Source: Candidatus Bathyarchaeota archaeon (GTDB lineage Archaea; Thermoproteota; Bathyarchaeia; Bathyarchaeales; Bathycorpusculaceae). From it: 64,000 nt of DNA. The notes beneath the pieces were generated by a model that was not told the origin of the DNA, ran no database searches, and worked only from the letters and a program-made list of their open reading frames with translations. Every line of letters starts with the position of its first letter. Positions within the stretch are counted from its first letter, which is position 1. The DNA is taken from assembly GCA_022865885.1 (NCBI GenBank), contig JALHSQ010000017.1:54517-118516 (forward strand). Reading direction: 5' to 3'. Below are positions 52,209 to 61,451 of this stretch, piece after piece. A program made the position numbers and the translations under genes.

Positions 52209-52655
52209 GTGAAGTGTCCGTATTGCGGGTCTGAAAAACTTAGAACCCTCGAAACGAGGGATTCACCGGATAACACGGTTAGAAGACGAAAAGAGTGTGC
52301 AGACTGCGAGAAACGCTTCACAAGCTACGAATACGTGGAAACCGTGGAATTAATGGTGAAGAAAAAAGACGGCAGGCTTGAACGTTTCGATTTTAACAAG
52401 ATCGTAAGAGGTCTCCAGAAAGCCTGCGAAAAGAGGCCCGTGACGATGGATCAGATCCACGAATTAGCCGAGCACGTGAGGCAGGATGTAATGGTGATTG
52501 GAAAGGACGAAGTCAAATCCCAAGAAATAGGAGACCTTGTAATGAAGTACTTAAAGAAGCTTGACCGAGTAGCTTACCTCAGGTTCGCCTCGGTCTACAA
52601 GCAATTTGAAGAACCCGAGGATTTTCAGAAACTGCTTAGAGAGGTTAAAACATGA
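52209..52655 (+). CDS. nrdR: NrdR-like transcriptional regulator
   Basis: The 148-residue protein has a zinc ribbon (C3, C6, C30, C33) followed by an ATP-cone (about 47-137), the full NrdR architecture. NrdR senses ATP/dATP and represses ribonucleotide reductase genes in bacteria. GTG start. It overlaps nrdD by 4 bp, so regulator and target are produced together. An archaeal NrdR is less common than a bacterial one. The C-terminus is not extended. Confidence 0.9.
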   Translation: MKCPYCGSEKLRTLETRDSPDNTVRRRKECADCEKRFTSYEYVETVELMVKKKDGRLERFDFNKIVRGLQKACEKRPVTMDQIHELAEHVRQDVMVIGKDEVKSQEIGDLVMKYLKKLDRVAYLRFASVYKQFEEPEDFQKLLREVKT

Positions 52656-54775
52656 AGTTCGTCAGGAAACGTGAAGGAAGATTAGAGCCGTTTGATCAGG
52701 AACGCATTACAAAAGCCATTTGGAAGGCCGCCAAGGCTGTAGGCGGGAAAGACCGCGAGCAAGCCGAGAGACTAAGCGACCAAGTTATGGCTGAACTCAA
52801 CAGACGATTCAGCGAAGACGGCGTTCCGACGGTTGAAGAGATCCAAGACGTAGTTGAAAAAATGCTTATTGAGAACGGCCATACGCGAACAGCCAAAGCT
52901 TACATTCTTTACAGAAAACAACATCAGGATCAAAGAGAGCTAGCAGCACTGCTAAGCGATGCCGATCTGGTTGACCAGTACTTGGAGATTGAGGATTGGC
53001 GTGTCAAAGAGAATTCGAACATGAGCTATTCCCTGCAAGGCTTGAACAACTATCTTTCTTCAACAGTCGTGGCGAAATATTGGATCACGCGAATATATCC
53101 TCCAAACATTGCTGATGCGCACTTTTCAGGAGACATGCACATACACGACCTAGGCGTTCTAGGCGCGTACTGCGTCGGCTGGAACCTAGAAGAACTACTA
53201 CATTCCGGATTCGGCGGAGTCTCCGGGAAGATTGAGAGCAAACCTGCAAAGCATTTTCGCACGGCGCTTGGACAAGTTGTCAACTTCTTCTACACGCTTC
53301 AAGGTGAAGCTGCAGGAGCTCAGGCTTTCAGCACCTTTGACACATACCTAGCACCGTTCATAAACTACGACAGGTTAAACCAGAGAGATGTTGAACAAGC
53401 ACTACAGGAATTCTTCTTCAACATGAACGTGCCCACCCGTGTAGGATTCCAAACACCATTCACAAACGTGACACTGGACTTGACAGTGCCTGACTTCATG
53501 AAAAGTGATCCAGTGATCATAGGAGGAAAAGTGATGGACAAGACATACGGAGACATGCAGGCTGAAATGGAAATGTTCAACATGGCCTTTGCAGACGTGA
53601 TGAGCCAAGGTGACTCAAAAGGCAGAGTCTTCACTTTTCCGATCCCAACGTATAATGTGACAAAGGATTTTGACTGGGACTCGCCTGTGGCAGAAAAGAT
53701 TTTTGAAGTAACCGCCAAATATGGTGTTCCATACTTCAGCAACTTCATTAATACTGACATGAAACCTGAAGACGTGCGAAGCATGTGCTGCCGCCTGAGA
53801 ATCGATAACAGAGAGTTGGCAAAACGTGGCGGCGGCTTCTTTGGGGCAAACCCGTTAACAGGTTCAATAGGTGTTGTGACGCTTAACCTTCCCCGCATCG
53901 GCTACTTGGCAAAAGATGAGGACGAATTCTTTGAGCGCTTGGAAAACATAATGGAGATCGCCAAGAGCAGCTTGGAGATAAAACGGAAAGTCTTGGAAAC
54001 GTTCACGGACACTGGACTGTATCCCTATTCTAAGTATTATCTTCGCGGTGTCAAGGAACAGTTTGGCAAGTACTGGCAGAACCACTTCTCAACAATAGGC
54101 ATCATAGGTTTGAACGAGGCAATAGTAAATCTGTTTGATGCTAACATTGCTTCACCTGCGGGAACAGATTTCGCCATCAAAGTTCTCACTTTCATGCGCG
54201 AGAAGCTGGTGGAATTCCAGAAAGAATCTGAAAGCATCTATAATCTTGAAGCCACACCCGCTGAAGGCACAAGCTACAGGTTGGCACGGATAGACAAGAA
54301 GCGCCATACCGACATTGTTGTTGCCAACGAAAAGGACGTGAAGACTGGTGCTGAGCCGTTCTATACGAACAGTTCACAACTGCCTGTTGATTACGAAATA
54401 GACTTGTTCGATGCTCTTGAGCATCAAAACATGCTGCAAACACTTTACACGGGCGGAACCGTTTTCCACATTTTTCTAGGTGAAAGGCTTCACTCGTGGA
54501 AGGCCGCGGCAGAGCTTATCAAGAAAGTGGCGTGGGGCTCCCGTCTGCCATACTTCACTTTGACGCCAACCTTCAGTATATGTCCAAACCATGGCTACGT
54601 AACAGGAGAACACAAGCATTGCCCGACATGCGGAGCCAAGTGTGAGGTATATTCGCGAGTAGTCGGCTACCTGCGACCCGTTGACCAGTGGAACGACGGA
54701 AAACAAGCCGAATTCGCCGTTCGCAGAGCATTCGACGAGTCCACCATCCTGCAGGCAGCTCCCATACCCGCCTGA
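52652..54775 (+). CDS. nrdD: anaerobic (class III) ribonucleoside-triphosphate reductase
   Basis: The 707-residue protein has an N-terminal ATP-cone (about 1-90) and the glycyl-radical reductase core. The C-terminal zinc site has CPNHG and CPTCGAKC, followed by the glycyl radical site RVVGYL with G672. It reduces NTPs to dNTPs without oxygen. The stop is 11 bp before nrdG. The presence of a class III enzyme and no class I/II gene here fits an anaerobe. Confidence 0.95.
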   Translation: MKFVRKREGRLEPFDQERITKAIWKAAKAVGGKDREQAERLSDQVMAELNRRFSEDGVPTVEEIQDVVEKMLIENGHTRTAKAYILYRKQHQDQRELAALLSDADLVDQYLEIEDWRVKENSNMSYSLQGLNNYLSSTVVAKYWITRIYPPNIADAHFSGDMHIHDLGVLGAYCVGWNLEELLHSGFGGVSGKIESKPAKHFRTALGQVVNFFYTLQGEAAGAQAFSTFDTYLAPFINYDRLNQRDVEQALQEFFFNMNVPTRVGFQTPFTNVTLDLTVPDFMKSDPVIIGGKVMDKTYGDMQAEMEMFNMAFADVMSQGDSKGRVFTFPIPTYNVTKDFDWDSPVAEKIFEVTAKYGVPYFSNFINTDMKPEDVRSMCCRLRIDNRELAKRGGGFFGANPLTGSIGVVTLNLPRIGYLAKDEDEFFERLENIMEIAKSSLEIKRKVLETFTDTGLYPYSKYYLRGVKEQFGKYWQNHFSTIGIIGLNEAIVNLFDANIASPAGTDFAIKVLTFMREKLVEFQKESESIYNLEATPAEGTSYRLARIDKKRHTDIVVANEKDVKTGAEPFYTNSSQLPVDYEIDLFDALEHQNMLQTLYTGGTVFHIFLGERLHSWKAAAELIKKVAWGSRLPYFTLTPTFSICPNHGYVTGEHKHCPTCGAKCEVYSRVVGYLRPVDQWNDGKQAEFAVRRAFDESTILQAAPIPA

Positions 54776-54786
54776 GTGATAAACTG

Positions 54787-55464
54787 ATGAAGTTTAGTGG
54801 GCTGCAGAAAACAAGCCTCGTAGATTATCCTGACAAGATGTCATCAGTGCTCTTCACGCCTGGTTGCGACCTTCGTTGCCCGTTTTGTCACAATTGGAGA
54901 ATCGTAGTTAACCCTCAGCCGCCCTTTCTGCATGAGTTAACAGCATTAAGAATTCTGGAGAGCCGCAAGAAATACGTGGATGCCGTTGTAGTGACAGGCG
55001 GCGAGCCAACCATTCACAAAGAAGTGCCAAGTTTCCTAAGGAAATTGAAGGAGAAAGGCTTCTCGGTGAAGTTTGACACGAACGGCCTTAATCCTCGTGT
55101 GCTAGAGGAATGCTTACCATACGTGGACTACGTTGCACTGGACGTTAAAACAAGCCTGGAGAAATACCATCTCTTGGGCGCGAAAGACACCATCGGTTTC
55201 TTGCAGACGATTGAGATGCTGAAAACTGGGAAGGTTGACTACGAGTTCAGAACCACTGTCGTACCAGGACTAGTCAATGTGGAAGACGTGCCAAAGATTG
55301 GCGAACTCGCTAGAGGAGCAAAAGCTTTTGCCTTACAGCAGTTTGTACCGGGCGACACGCTTGACAAGTCCTTTAGCGCGCTCAAACCCTATTCATCACA
55401 AGTTATCGCTGGATTCGGCGAAACAATTAAAAAATTTACCGAAAATGTCGCGCTTCGAATATAA
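54787..55464 (+). CDS. nrdG: anaerobic RNR-activating radical SAM protein
   Basis: ATG 54787 gives 225 residues, with the cluster motif C27-x3-C31-x2-C34 (GCDLRCPFCHN) and a VTGGEPT SAM motif. This is the activase class that generates the glycyl radical on NrdD. A longer frame starts at 54688 inside nrdD and is not likely. It is the third gene in the nrdR-nrdD-nrdG operon. Confidence 0.9.
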   Translation: MKFSGLQKTSLVDYPDKMSSVLFTPGCDLRCPFCHNWRIVVNPQPPFLHELTALRILESRKKYVDAVVVTGGEPTIHKEVPSFLRKLKEKGFSVKFDTNGLNPRVLEECLPYVDYVALDVKTSLEKYHLLGAKDTIGFLQTIEMLKTGKVDYEFRTTVVPGLVNVEDVPKIGELARGAKAFALQQFVPGDTLDKSFSALKPYSSQVIAGFGETIKKFTENVALRI

Positions 55465-55632
55465 GGCTTCTAAGACATCATGTCTCACGCTAGTGCATTT
55501 GCGCACGTATAGCTAGATCCATCACGTCTCTCACGAGGAGAGAAGACTTCTTTGGAAAAATGCTGAGAGCGCAAGGTTTAAGGGTTAATACGTTGTTTAG
55601 GTTTCGACTATTCTAAGTTGGTGTGTATCAGT

Positions 55633-56187
55633 TTGAGTGCACAGAAGCTAAGTCTGGAAGAACGCAAAGCTGAAGTTTTGATCAAGCTTAGGAAGTACAA
55701 GCTCATCAAGAAACAAAAGCATGATGACGCGGTTGGTTATATTATTGACATGCCCAAAGAAAAGGAAAAAGCTCTCGTCTGGTGTGTCCCAGGCGAAAGC
55801 ACAGTAGGCATTGCTGCAATCAACCGTTTGCAGAAAGCCATGAAAGACGCAGAAATGGAAAGAGGCATCGTCGTCACTGATGGAAGGTACACGCATGCGG
55901 TCAAGCAAGGCGCAAAAAAGAAGAACATAGAGCTCCTGCCAAAGACTTTCCCAGCATTCGACATTTTCGAGCATAAGCTCGTTCCGAAACATGAGATACT
56001 AGAAGAAAAGGAAAAGGAGGAGTTGCTGACGCATTACCGCGTGCAGCCGTACCAGCTACCACAGATCAGCTCTTCTGATCCAGTGGCAAAGGCAATAGGC
56101 GCTAAACCAGGCGACATATTGCGAATATCACGCAATAAGAGCCCAACAGCAGGAAAACACACAGCCTATCGATACGTCATAGATTAA
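55633..56187 (+). CDS. rpoH: RNA polymerase subunit H with Rpb5-like N-terminal domain
   Basis: TTG 55633 nine bases after GGTG gives 184 residues. The last 70 are a classical RpoH/Rpb5 C-terminal domain: HKLVPKHEIL (114-123), the SSSDPVAKAIGAKPGD segment and RYVID at the end. Residues about 45-112 resemble the N-terminal jaw domain of eukaryotic Rpb5 (STVGIAAINRLQ, ERGIVVTDGRYTHAVK), which most archaeal RpoH proteins of about 80 residues lack. It does not precede rpoB as in most archaea. It may be the sole RpoH or a second, specialised copy. The C-terminal call is firm; the jaw homology is by eye. Confidence 0.85.
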   Translation: MSAQKLSLEERKAEVLIKLRKYKLIKKQKHDDAVGYIIDMPKEKEKALVWCVPGESTVGIAAINRLQKAMKDAEMERGIVVTDGRYTHAVKQGAKKKNIELLPKTFPAFDIFEHKLVPKHEILEEKEKEELLTHYRVQPYQLPQISSSDPVAKAIGAKPGDILRISRNKSPTAGKHTAYRYVID

Positions 56188-56199
56188 ACCACTATCCTT

Positions 56200-56361
56200 T
56201 TGCAAGATCTCTCACCAGCCAATAACGATCTAAGCGATCCAATCAACACTCACCTTCTCATACAGAATGCCGAAGAGAGAATCGCATCAACCGCAAGCGT
56301 CTTGCATAATTCAGAAATAGGACAACAATCAAATAAGAAAGCAACATGGCGTTATTGGTGA
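56200..56361 (+). CDS. possible 53-residue protein between rpoH and the arrestin-like gene
   Basis: From TTG 56200 the frame runs 53 codons and ends at TGA 56359-56361, four bases before the next ATG, so its stop and the next gene's GGTGAT overlap. The composition is protein-like and helical (THLLIQNAEERIASTASVLH). It is in the same frame as rpoH past its TAA. No family and no clear SD. Confidence 0.35.
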   Translation: MQDLSPANNDLSDPINTHLLIQNAEERIASTASVLHNSEIGQQSNKKATWRYW

Positions 56362-56365
56362 TCAC

Positions 56366-56959
56366 ATGTCTTTTTTCAGGAAGTTCAAAGATAAGCTAAC
56401 TTCACCTAACGCAAGAAGCTCGCTGCAGTTCAGCAAGAGCAGCTTTGCGCTAGGAGAGAATGCTGAAGCCACTCTGGCGGTTTCTTCCGAAGAAGAGTTT
56501 GATGCGACAGAGATTAGATGTGAAATTCAGTGTGTCGAAGAAGCAAAAAGAACGAAATACGTGCATGACCCTGCAGTCAATCGTGAGATCCTCAAAGAGG
56601 TTCAAGAATCTGCAACACTCTACTCAGCGAAACCCAACGTCAGCGGCCCAATTCACATTGGCAAAGGCATCCAGCAAAGCTTCTCATGTAATATGAATAT
56701 TCCAATTGGTGCAAGACCAACGTTCAAAAGCATTGATTCGAGTGTCGCATGGACCATTATAGGGGTGGTTGCCATTGATGGGAGACCAGACGTAGTCAGT
56801 CCAACAGTAGAAATCCAAGTAACGGCGCCAAGTGCTTCACCAATCATCAAAGAAAAGGAGATCATACGAGAAGTAGTGATGATCCCATGCAAATACTGTG
56901 GAGCTTTGATGCCACAGACGGACACGGCTTGTCCGCATTGTGGCGCAAGAAGAACATGA
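56366..56959 (+). CDS. arrestin-like (Spo0M-type) protein with C-terminal zinc ribbon
   Basis: The 197-residue protein has a beta-sandwich (about 15-155) with the arrestin/Spo0M-like pattern LQFSKSSFALGENAEATLAV at its start. A short helix and a zinc ribbon with CKYC (about 175-178) and CPHC (about 190-193) follow. No signal peptide. In other organisms such arrestin-like proteins act in trafficking or sporulation control; the role in archaea is unknown. Confidence 0.65.
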   Translation: MSFFRKFKDKLTSPNARSSLQFSKSSFALGENAEATLAVSSEEEFDATEIRCEIQCVEEAKRTKYVHDPAVNREILKEVQESATLYSAKPNVSGPIHIGKGIQQSFSCNMNIPIGARPTFKSIDSSVAWTIIGVVAIDGRPDVVSPTVEIQVTAPSASPIIKEKEIIREVVMIPCKYCGALMPQTDTACPHCGARRT

Positions 56960-57171
56960 GCCGAATATTGTGCTCACACTTCAGTCTTGTTCTTGCACAC
57001 ATTTCAGTATGATGATTTGCCGCAGGAATAGCTTCAACATAGCACTGTGTTGAACCCAACATGATTCAAGCAGACGCTTCTAAGCACATGTGTATCGTTG
57101 CGCAATAACGAAGTTGTCAATGCGGTAACTAAATAAGATAAAGCTCGGGAATAGTGTGTTAACGTTGAGGC

Positions 57172-58410
57172 ATGGAAATGAAGGCAACGATAATCGAATG
57201 CTCATTTGGGATTTTGGCTTTCGATTCGAGAAACAAGCTGACTGAAAAAGTGCTATTCTCTCGAAGACCTCAGGCAGCAGCGAAGATCCTTTCGAAGATC
57301 GAAGAAGGAAAAGCTGTTGATGAGATCGTTGAGATTATTAGAAAACTTGGAAGAGAAGGCTACGATGTTTTTGTTTTTGAGAACTCTGTTCTGGCAAAGG
57401 ATGTTCAGGAAAAGTGCGGTGTCAATGTTGAAGTCTCCAAGCCTTCTGAGGCAGGTGATCTTGCGCGATCGGATATTGGACGTTTTGCTGTTGAAACAGG
57501 CTTTGTCAAGGATGCGGAAGAGCTTGGTCTCTGGACGCACAACGTGACAATGGAGATTGCGAAGCAACGAGTTAAGGGTGCTGTTGAGAAAAGGGACCTG
57601 ATAGTTGCTCAGGGCATTCAAACTTTGGACGATTTAGACAAGACGATAAACTTGCTGATGAGCAGAGTTCGAGAATGGTACGGTGTACATTTCCCTGAAC
57701 TGGATCGTTTGATGGAGAAACATGAAACTTATGCGCGCCTAATCCTGAATCTTGGTAGTAAAGAGAACTTTACGTTGGACAACCTTGGCAAGGAAGAGAT
57801 CCCTGAATCGAAAGCTGAGGCAATAGTCAAGACTGCCGAGAAATCTATGGGTGCAGATTTAGCTGAAACGGATCTTCATCAGATCCAAGCCCTCTGCAAG
57901 AACATACTTGGCCTTTACAGTTTGAGGCAAGATCTTGAAGGTTACATGGACAAAACAATGGAGGAAGTTGCACCAAATACAAAAGCGCTGGCCGGTTCGC
58001 TGCTGGGAGCACGATTGATTGCCATATCTGGAGGTCTGTCGAATCTGGCTAGGCGACCCGCAAGCACGATCCAAGTCCTGGGGGCAGAGAAGGCTCTTTT
58101 CCGATCATTGAAAACCGGAACGCGACCACCTAAGCATGGCGTTATCTTCCAACACACTTTACTGCATGACGCGAAGAGGTGGCAGAGAGGAAAGCTGGCT
58201 AGAGCGCTTGCTGGAAAGCTGGCTATAGCTGCTAGGATCGACGCGTTCGGAAGGAGAGATGCAAGCGATATGCTCAAAGCCGGATTAAACAAGAGAGTTG
58301 AGGAGATCCGTGAAAAATACGCTGAACCTCCACCAATTCCAGAAGTGAATCCTAGACGTGAGAGACCGAGAAACGAACAGAAGTGGAGAAAGCAAAGACG
58401 TGAACGTTAG
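57172..58410 (+). CDS. nop5: C/D box RNP protein Nop5 (Nop56/58 family)
   Basis: The 412-residue protein has the Nop5 N-terminal fibrillarin-binding domain (about 1-120), a long coiled coil (about 125-240) and the Nop domain (about 245-370). The Nop domain contains LLGARLIAISGGLSNLARRP and STIQVLGAEKALFRSLKTG, which bind the L7Ae-RNA complex. It is the scaffold of the archaeal 2'-O-methylation sRNP. flpA overlaps it by 11 bp, the usual gene pair. Confidence 0.95.
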   Translation: MEMKATIIECSFGILAFDSRNKLTEKVLFSRRPQAAAKILSKIEEGKAVDEIVEIIRKLGREGYDVFVFENSVLAKDVQEKCGVNVEVSKPSEAGDLARSDIGRFAVETGFVKDAEELGLWTHNVTMEIAKQRVKGAVEKRDLIVAQGIQTLDDLDKTINLLMSRVREWYGVHFPELDRLMEKHETYARLILNLGSKENFTLDNLGKEEIPESKAEAIVKTAEKSMGADLAETDLHQIQALCKNILGLYSLRQDLEGYMDKTMEEVAPNTKALAGSLLGARLIAISGGLSNLARRPASTIQVLGAEKALFRSLKTGTRPPKHGVIFQHTLLHDAKRWQRGKLARALAGKLAIAARIDAFGRRDASDMLKAGLNKRVEEIREKYAEPPPIPEVNPRRERPRNEQKWRKQRRER

Positions 58411-59116
58411 GGTAAAACCACACCCACAGTTTCCGGCAGTATATCAGTTGATGCTTGAGGATGGAGCCAAGCGACTTGCAACGGAGAATTTGACGCCGGG
58501 CAGAAATGTCTACGGTGAGAGGCTCATACGATTTGAAGGTGTGGAATATCGCGTTTGGGATGCTTTCAGAAGCAAGCTTGCAGCGTCAATATTGAAAGGC
58601 TTGAAAAACGTTCCAATAAGGCCAGAACAGCAAATCCTGTATCTGGGCGCAGCTTCCGGAACAACGCCGAGTCACGTTTCAGACATAGTTGGGGAAAAAG
58701 GTCACGTTTATTGTGTGGAGTTTGCTTCGAGGCCCATTAGAGACCTCGTTGACAACGTATGCGCCTACAGGCTTAACATGTCTCCCATTCTTGAAGACGC
58801 AAGGATACCAGAGAAGTATTCCATGTTCATCCGGGGAAAAGTAGACTGCATCTACTGTGATATTGCACAGCCTGAGCAAGCGAAGGTTCTTGCAGACAAC
58901 GCTACTCTCTTTCTCAAAGAGCGCGGATGGGTGATGCTGGCCGTGAAGGCTCAAAGCATAGATGTGACAAAGGAGCCGGCCGAAGTCTACAAAAGCGAAA
59001 GCAGAGTTCTTGAAAACCGCGGCTTTCGTATTGAAGATGTGGTATATTTAGAGCCGTACGATAAGGCGCACGCGATGATAGTTGCTCAAGCTCTAGCATT
59101 ATCTTCTAGAGGATAA
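58400..59116 (+). CDS. flpA: fibrillarin-like rRNA/tRNA 2'-O-methyltransferase
   Basis: GTG 58400, eleven bases after GGAG, gives 238 residues. The SAM-binding strand is ILYLGAASGTTPSHVSD, followed by VYCVEFASRPIRDL and CIYCDIAQPEQ. It is the catalytic subunit of the C/D box sRNP and overlaps nop5 by 11 bp, in line with their fixed complex. A longer frame from 58358 is inside nop5 and unlikely. Confidence 0.95.
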   Translation: MNVRVKPHPQFPAVYQLMLEDGAKRLATENLTPGRNVYGERLIRFEGVEYRVWDAFRSKLAASILKGLKNVPIRPEQQILYLGAASGTTPSHVSDIVGEKGHVYCVEFASRPIRDLVDNVCAYRLNMSPILEDARIPEKYSMFIRGKVDCIYCDIAQPEQAKVLADNATLFLKERGWVMLAVKAQSIDVTKEPAEVYKSESRVLENRGFRIEDVVYLEPYDKAHAMIVAQALALSSRG

Positions 59117-59165
59117 GTATAGTTTATATCTCACAGTGTTCTGGGTACTTCTACGTGGCGCTTTG

Positions 59166-60116
59166 ATGATTCACGGGGAGAAAAAGTCATTAGAGACCGC
59201 AGTGGCCTCGCTGAAAGAAGCTGGGTTTGCTGTCTCTCAAACGTGCTGTTCTCGTCCAAGCTGTTTTGACCTCGCAGCCCGAAAAGGCGAGAAGCTCGTT
59301 TTCGCCAAGTTTCTGCCAGACGTTGACAGCTTTTCACAAAGCGACTCACTGGAATTAGTAGGATTATCTGAATGCGTCTCAGCTGCTCCGCTCTTGATAG
59401 GTGAAAAAACTAGGGAAACGCCTCTGGAAGATGATACAGTCTATTCGAGATACAACATTCATGCGGTAACGCCGAAAACCTTTGAAAACATCATTATCGG
59501 CAAGACACATCCACTCATTCAGGCTGGTCCAGGCGGATACTACGTTGACATAGATGGGAAAGCGGTAAAGCGCAGAAGACACGAATTGGGCCTATCAGTC
59601 GGCAAAACTGCAGAGATAATCGGCGTATCACGAAGAACTCTTTATGGCTATGAAAGAGGAATGGCTAAAGCCTCAGTCACCGCAGCATACAACATGATCC
59701 ACACACTGGGAGTCCCTGCGGCCAAGACAGTGAACGTATTTGAGAAGCCGAGAAATCAGCGTGCGTGTCGATTCCTGGCAACAGCCAGAGATCTGATTGC
59801 CAAGCACAAAATTCTTTTTAAAATCTTTGAAAAATCAAGTCGTTATAGACTCTCGACCTTCAGAAAAGCACCTTTTGACTTCGTTGTCACCGTTCCAGAA
59901 AGCAAGAAGAAGATCATAGGCGGAGTTGCAAAGACCAAAGAGCAAGGATTGGACAGAAGAATAGATGAGATATTAAGTGTAAGCCGAATCGTGCAGGCGT
60001 ATCCAATACTCATTATGGAAGGAAAGGAGTTGCCAAACAGAAATATCTCCTGCATTCACCATGAGGAACTAGCCAAGATCAGGAATCCAGAAGACTTGAT
60101 CTCAAATGCTACATAA
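59166..60116 (+). CDS. archaeal HTH (XRE-type) transcriptional regulator
   Basis: ATG 59166 gives 316 residues. A restriction-endonuclease-like N-terminal region (about 1-110) is followed by a Cro/C1 HTH (about 125-180; GLSVGKTAEIIGVSRRTLYG) and a C-terminal domain. Length and order match the archaeal putative HTH regulators of the MJ1164 type. A TTTATAT box (59126-59135 region) supports a start at or near 59166. Its 3' end overlaps rnhB by 8 bp. Targets are unknown. Confidence 0.85.
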   Translation: MIHGEKKSLETAVASLKEAGFAVSQTCCSRPSCFDLAARKGEKLVFAKFLPDVDSFSQSDSLELVGLSECVSAAPLLIGEKTRETPLEDDTVYSRYNIHAVTPKTFENIIIGKTHPLIQAGPGGYYVDIDGKAVKRRRHELGLSVGKTAEIIGVSRRTLYGYERGMAKASVTAAYNMIHTLGVPAAKTVNVFEKPRNQRACRFLATARDLIAKHKILFKIFEKSSRYRLSTFRKAPFDFVVTVPESKKKIIGGVAKTKEQGLDRRIDEILSVSRIVQAYPILIMEGKELPNRNISCIHHEELAKIRNPEDLISNAT

Positions 60117-60771
60117 GCTTCCTTTGACGTGACTCTTTATCGTTCTGGATCTTCTGGGCGGGTTTCCAAGATTTTCTAACGAAATCCGGGTATTCTTTGG
60201 ACCCTTCAACACAGTGTTGGAGGAAGCTTATCGTTCTCGGATCAGAAGGATAACCTGATCCGAAGTCTCCATAAGCATTCGCGAGATCTGCAATTGCTTT
60301 GTCTCTTTCGACTTTGGCGATTATTGAAGCTGCTGACACTACCGGATAGTTCCTATCGGCCTTATGCTCGGAGACAATCTTGGTTTTGAAATGAAGGTGC
60401 TCCAAGATGTGTTGTCCGAATCTTTCTTCCAGTATGTCTGACGCGTCAACGTAGGCAGCGTCTGGTCTGAGTGCGTCGATGACTCTCGCCATGGCTTGTG
60501 CTTCTAGCCAGTTCAGCTTGTGAAGTTTCTTACCTTTTAGGACAACATCATCGATTTCTTTTGGCGACAGTCTTTCTATGGCGCAGTCTTGGGCGATTCG
60601 TTTAATCTCCGGAAACAATCGTTCGCGCATGTGAGGCGATAGAAGCTTCGAATCTTTGACACCCAGTTGAGCCAGTTTCGGCAAGTCCTCTTCTCTAACC
60701 GCGATGCCGGCAATTATTAATGGTCCGATTACGCAGCCGCGTCCTGCATCGTCAACACCAGCAACTAGCAT
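60109..60771 (-). CDS. rnhB: ribonuclease HII
   Basis: The 220-residue protein has the N-terminal GVDDAGRGCVIGPLIIAG motif; the usual Asp-Glu of RNase HII is Asp-Asp here (D7, D8), a conservative change. The other two acidic residues lie in AYVDASD and KADRNYPVVSAASIIAK. It removes RNA from RNA-DNA hybrids during replication and repair. ATG start at 60771. Confidence 0.9.
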   Translation of the reverse strand: MLVAGVDDAGRGCVIGPLIIAGIAVREEDLPKLAQLGVKDSKLLSPHMRERLFPEIKRIAQDCAIERLSPKEIDDVVLKGKKLHKLNWLEAQAMARVIDALRPDAAYVDASDILEERFGQHILEHLHFKTKIVSEHKADRNYPVVSAASIIAKVERDKAIADLANAYGDFGSGYPSDPRTISFLQHCVEGSKEYPDFVRKSWKPAQKIQNDKESRQRKLM

Positions 60772-60816
60772 GCTGAAGCACCTTCTTTTGCATGAGAAGC
60801 TATCTTTGCTTCGAAG

Positions 60817-61380
60817 CTATAACATTTCTTTTCCAAGATATTCGAAGACTTTTTCAATGATAATCTCATGCAGACGGTCCCTATTTTCATACGTAACAAG
60901 AAACAGTTCAGCGTCCTCTCTCTTTCTCAACTCACTCATGATTGCGTCGCTCGCCTTCGAGTGAACGACGCCAATTACGGGTTTCTCACTTTCTGTGACT
61001 CTTCGGACAGTTTCTCTGAACTTGTTTGAGAGCAATTCCATTGGTCCGATCTCATCTATGACAACGACATCTGAATCATCAACGGCCTTCAATATGGCTC
61101 CAACTCCCAGACTTTCAAGAGCCTCAAGATTCACTCGATACCTGCCAATTCGTGGGCCAGTTTGCTGGTTGACGTGGGCAAGCCATCTAGGTTTGGAACC
61201 GTTCAAGTCCAAGATCTCGAATCCGACACGGGCTCCACAGGAGCGGACTTCTCGACTTACCATTCCACCTACGTTGAATCCTCTTGCCCTCAACGTTTGG
61301 ACAATCTTCAATAGGGCGGTCGTTTTTCCTATTCCGGGATTGCCAGTCAGAAGCAGCAAATGTTTCTTCAAACCACGCAC
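60817..61380 (-). CDS. THEP1-family nucleoside-triphosphatase
   Basis: The 187-residue P-loop NTPase has Walker A GNPGIGKTT (13-21) and Walker B VVVIDEIGPMEL (about 104-115). It matches the archaeal THEP1 family, which hydrolyses ATP/GTP. Physiological role is unclear. GTG start. It lies 45 bp upstream of rnhB in the same direction and may be co-transcribed. Confidence 0.9.
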   Translation of the reverse strand: MRGLKKHLLLLTGNPGIGKTTALLKIVQTLRARGFNVGGMVSREVRSCGARVGFEILDLNGSKPRWLAHVNQQTGPRIGRYRVNLEALESLGVGAILKAVDDSDVVVIDEIGPMELLSNKFRETVRRVTESEKPVIGVVHSKASDAIMSELRKREDAELFLVTYENRDRLHEIIIEKVFEYLGKEML

Positions 61381-61451
61381 CCTGTTGACCAGAAGTCTAA
61401 TATTGCCCTAAAATGGCTTGTCATAGTTGTTTGTAAAGGGCAAGCAAGAGC

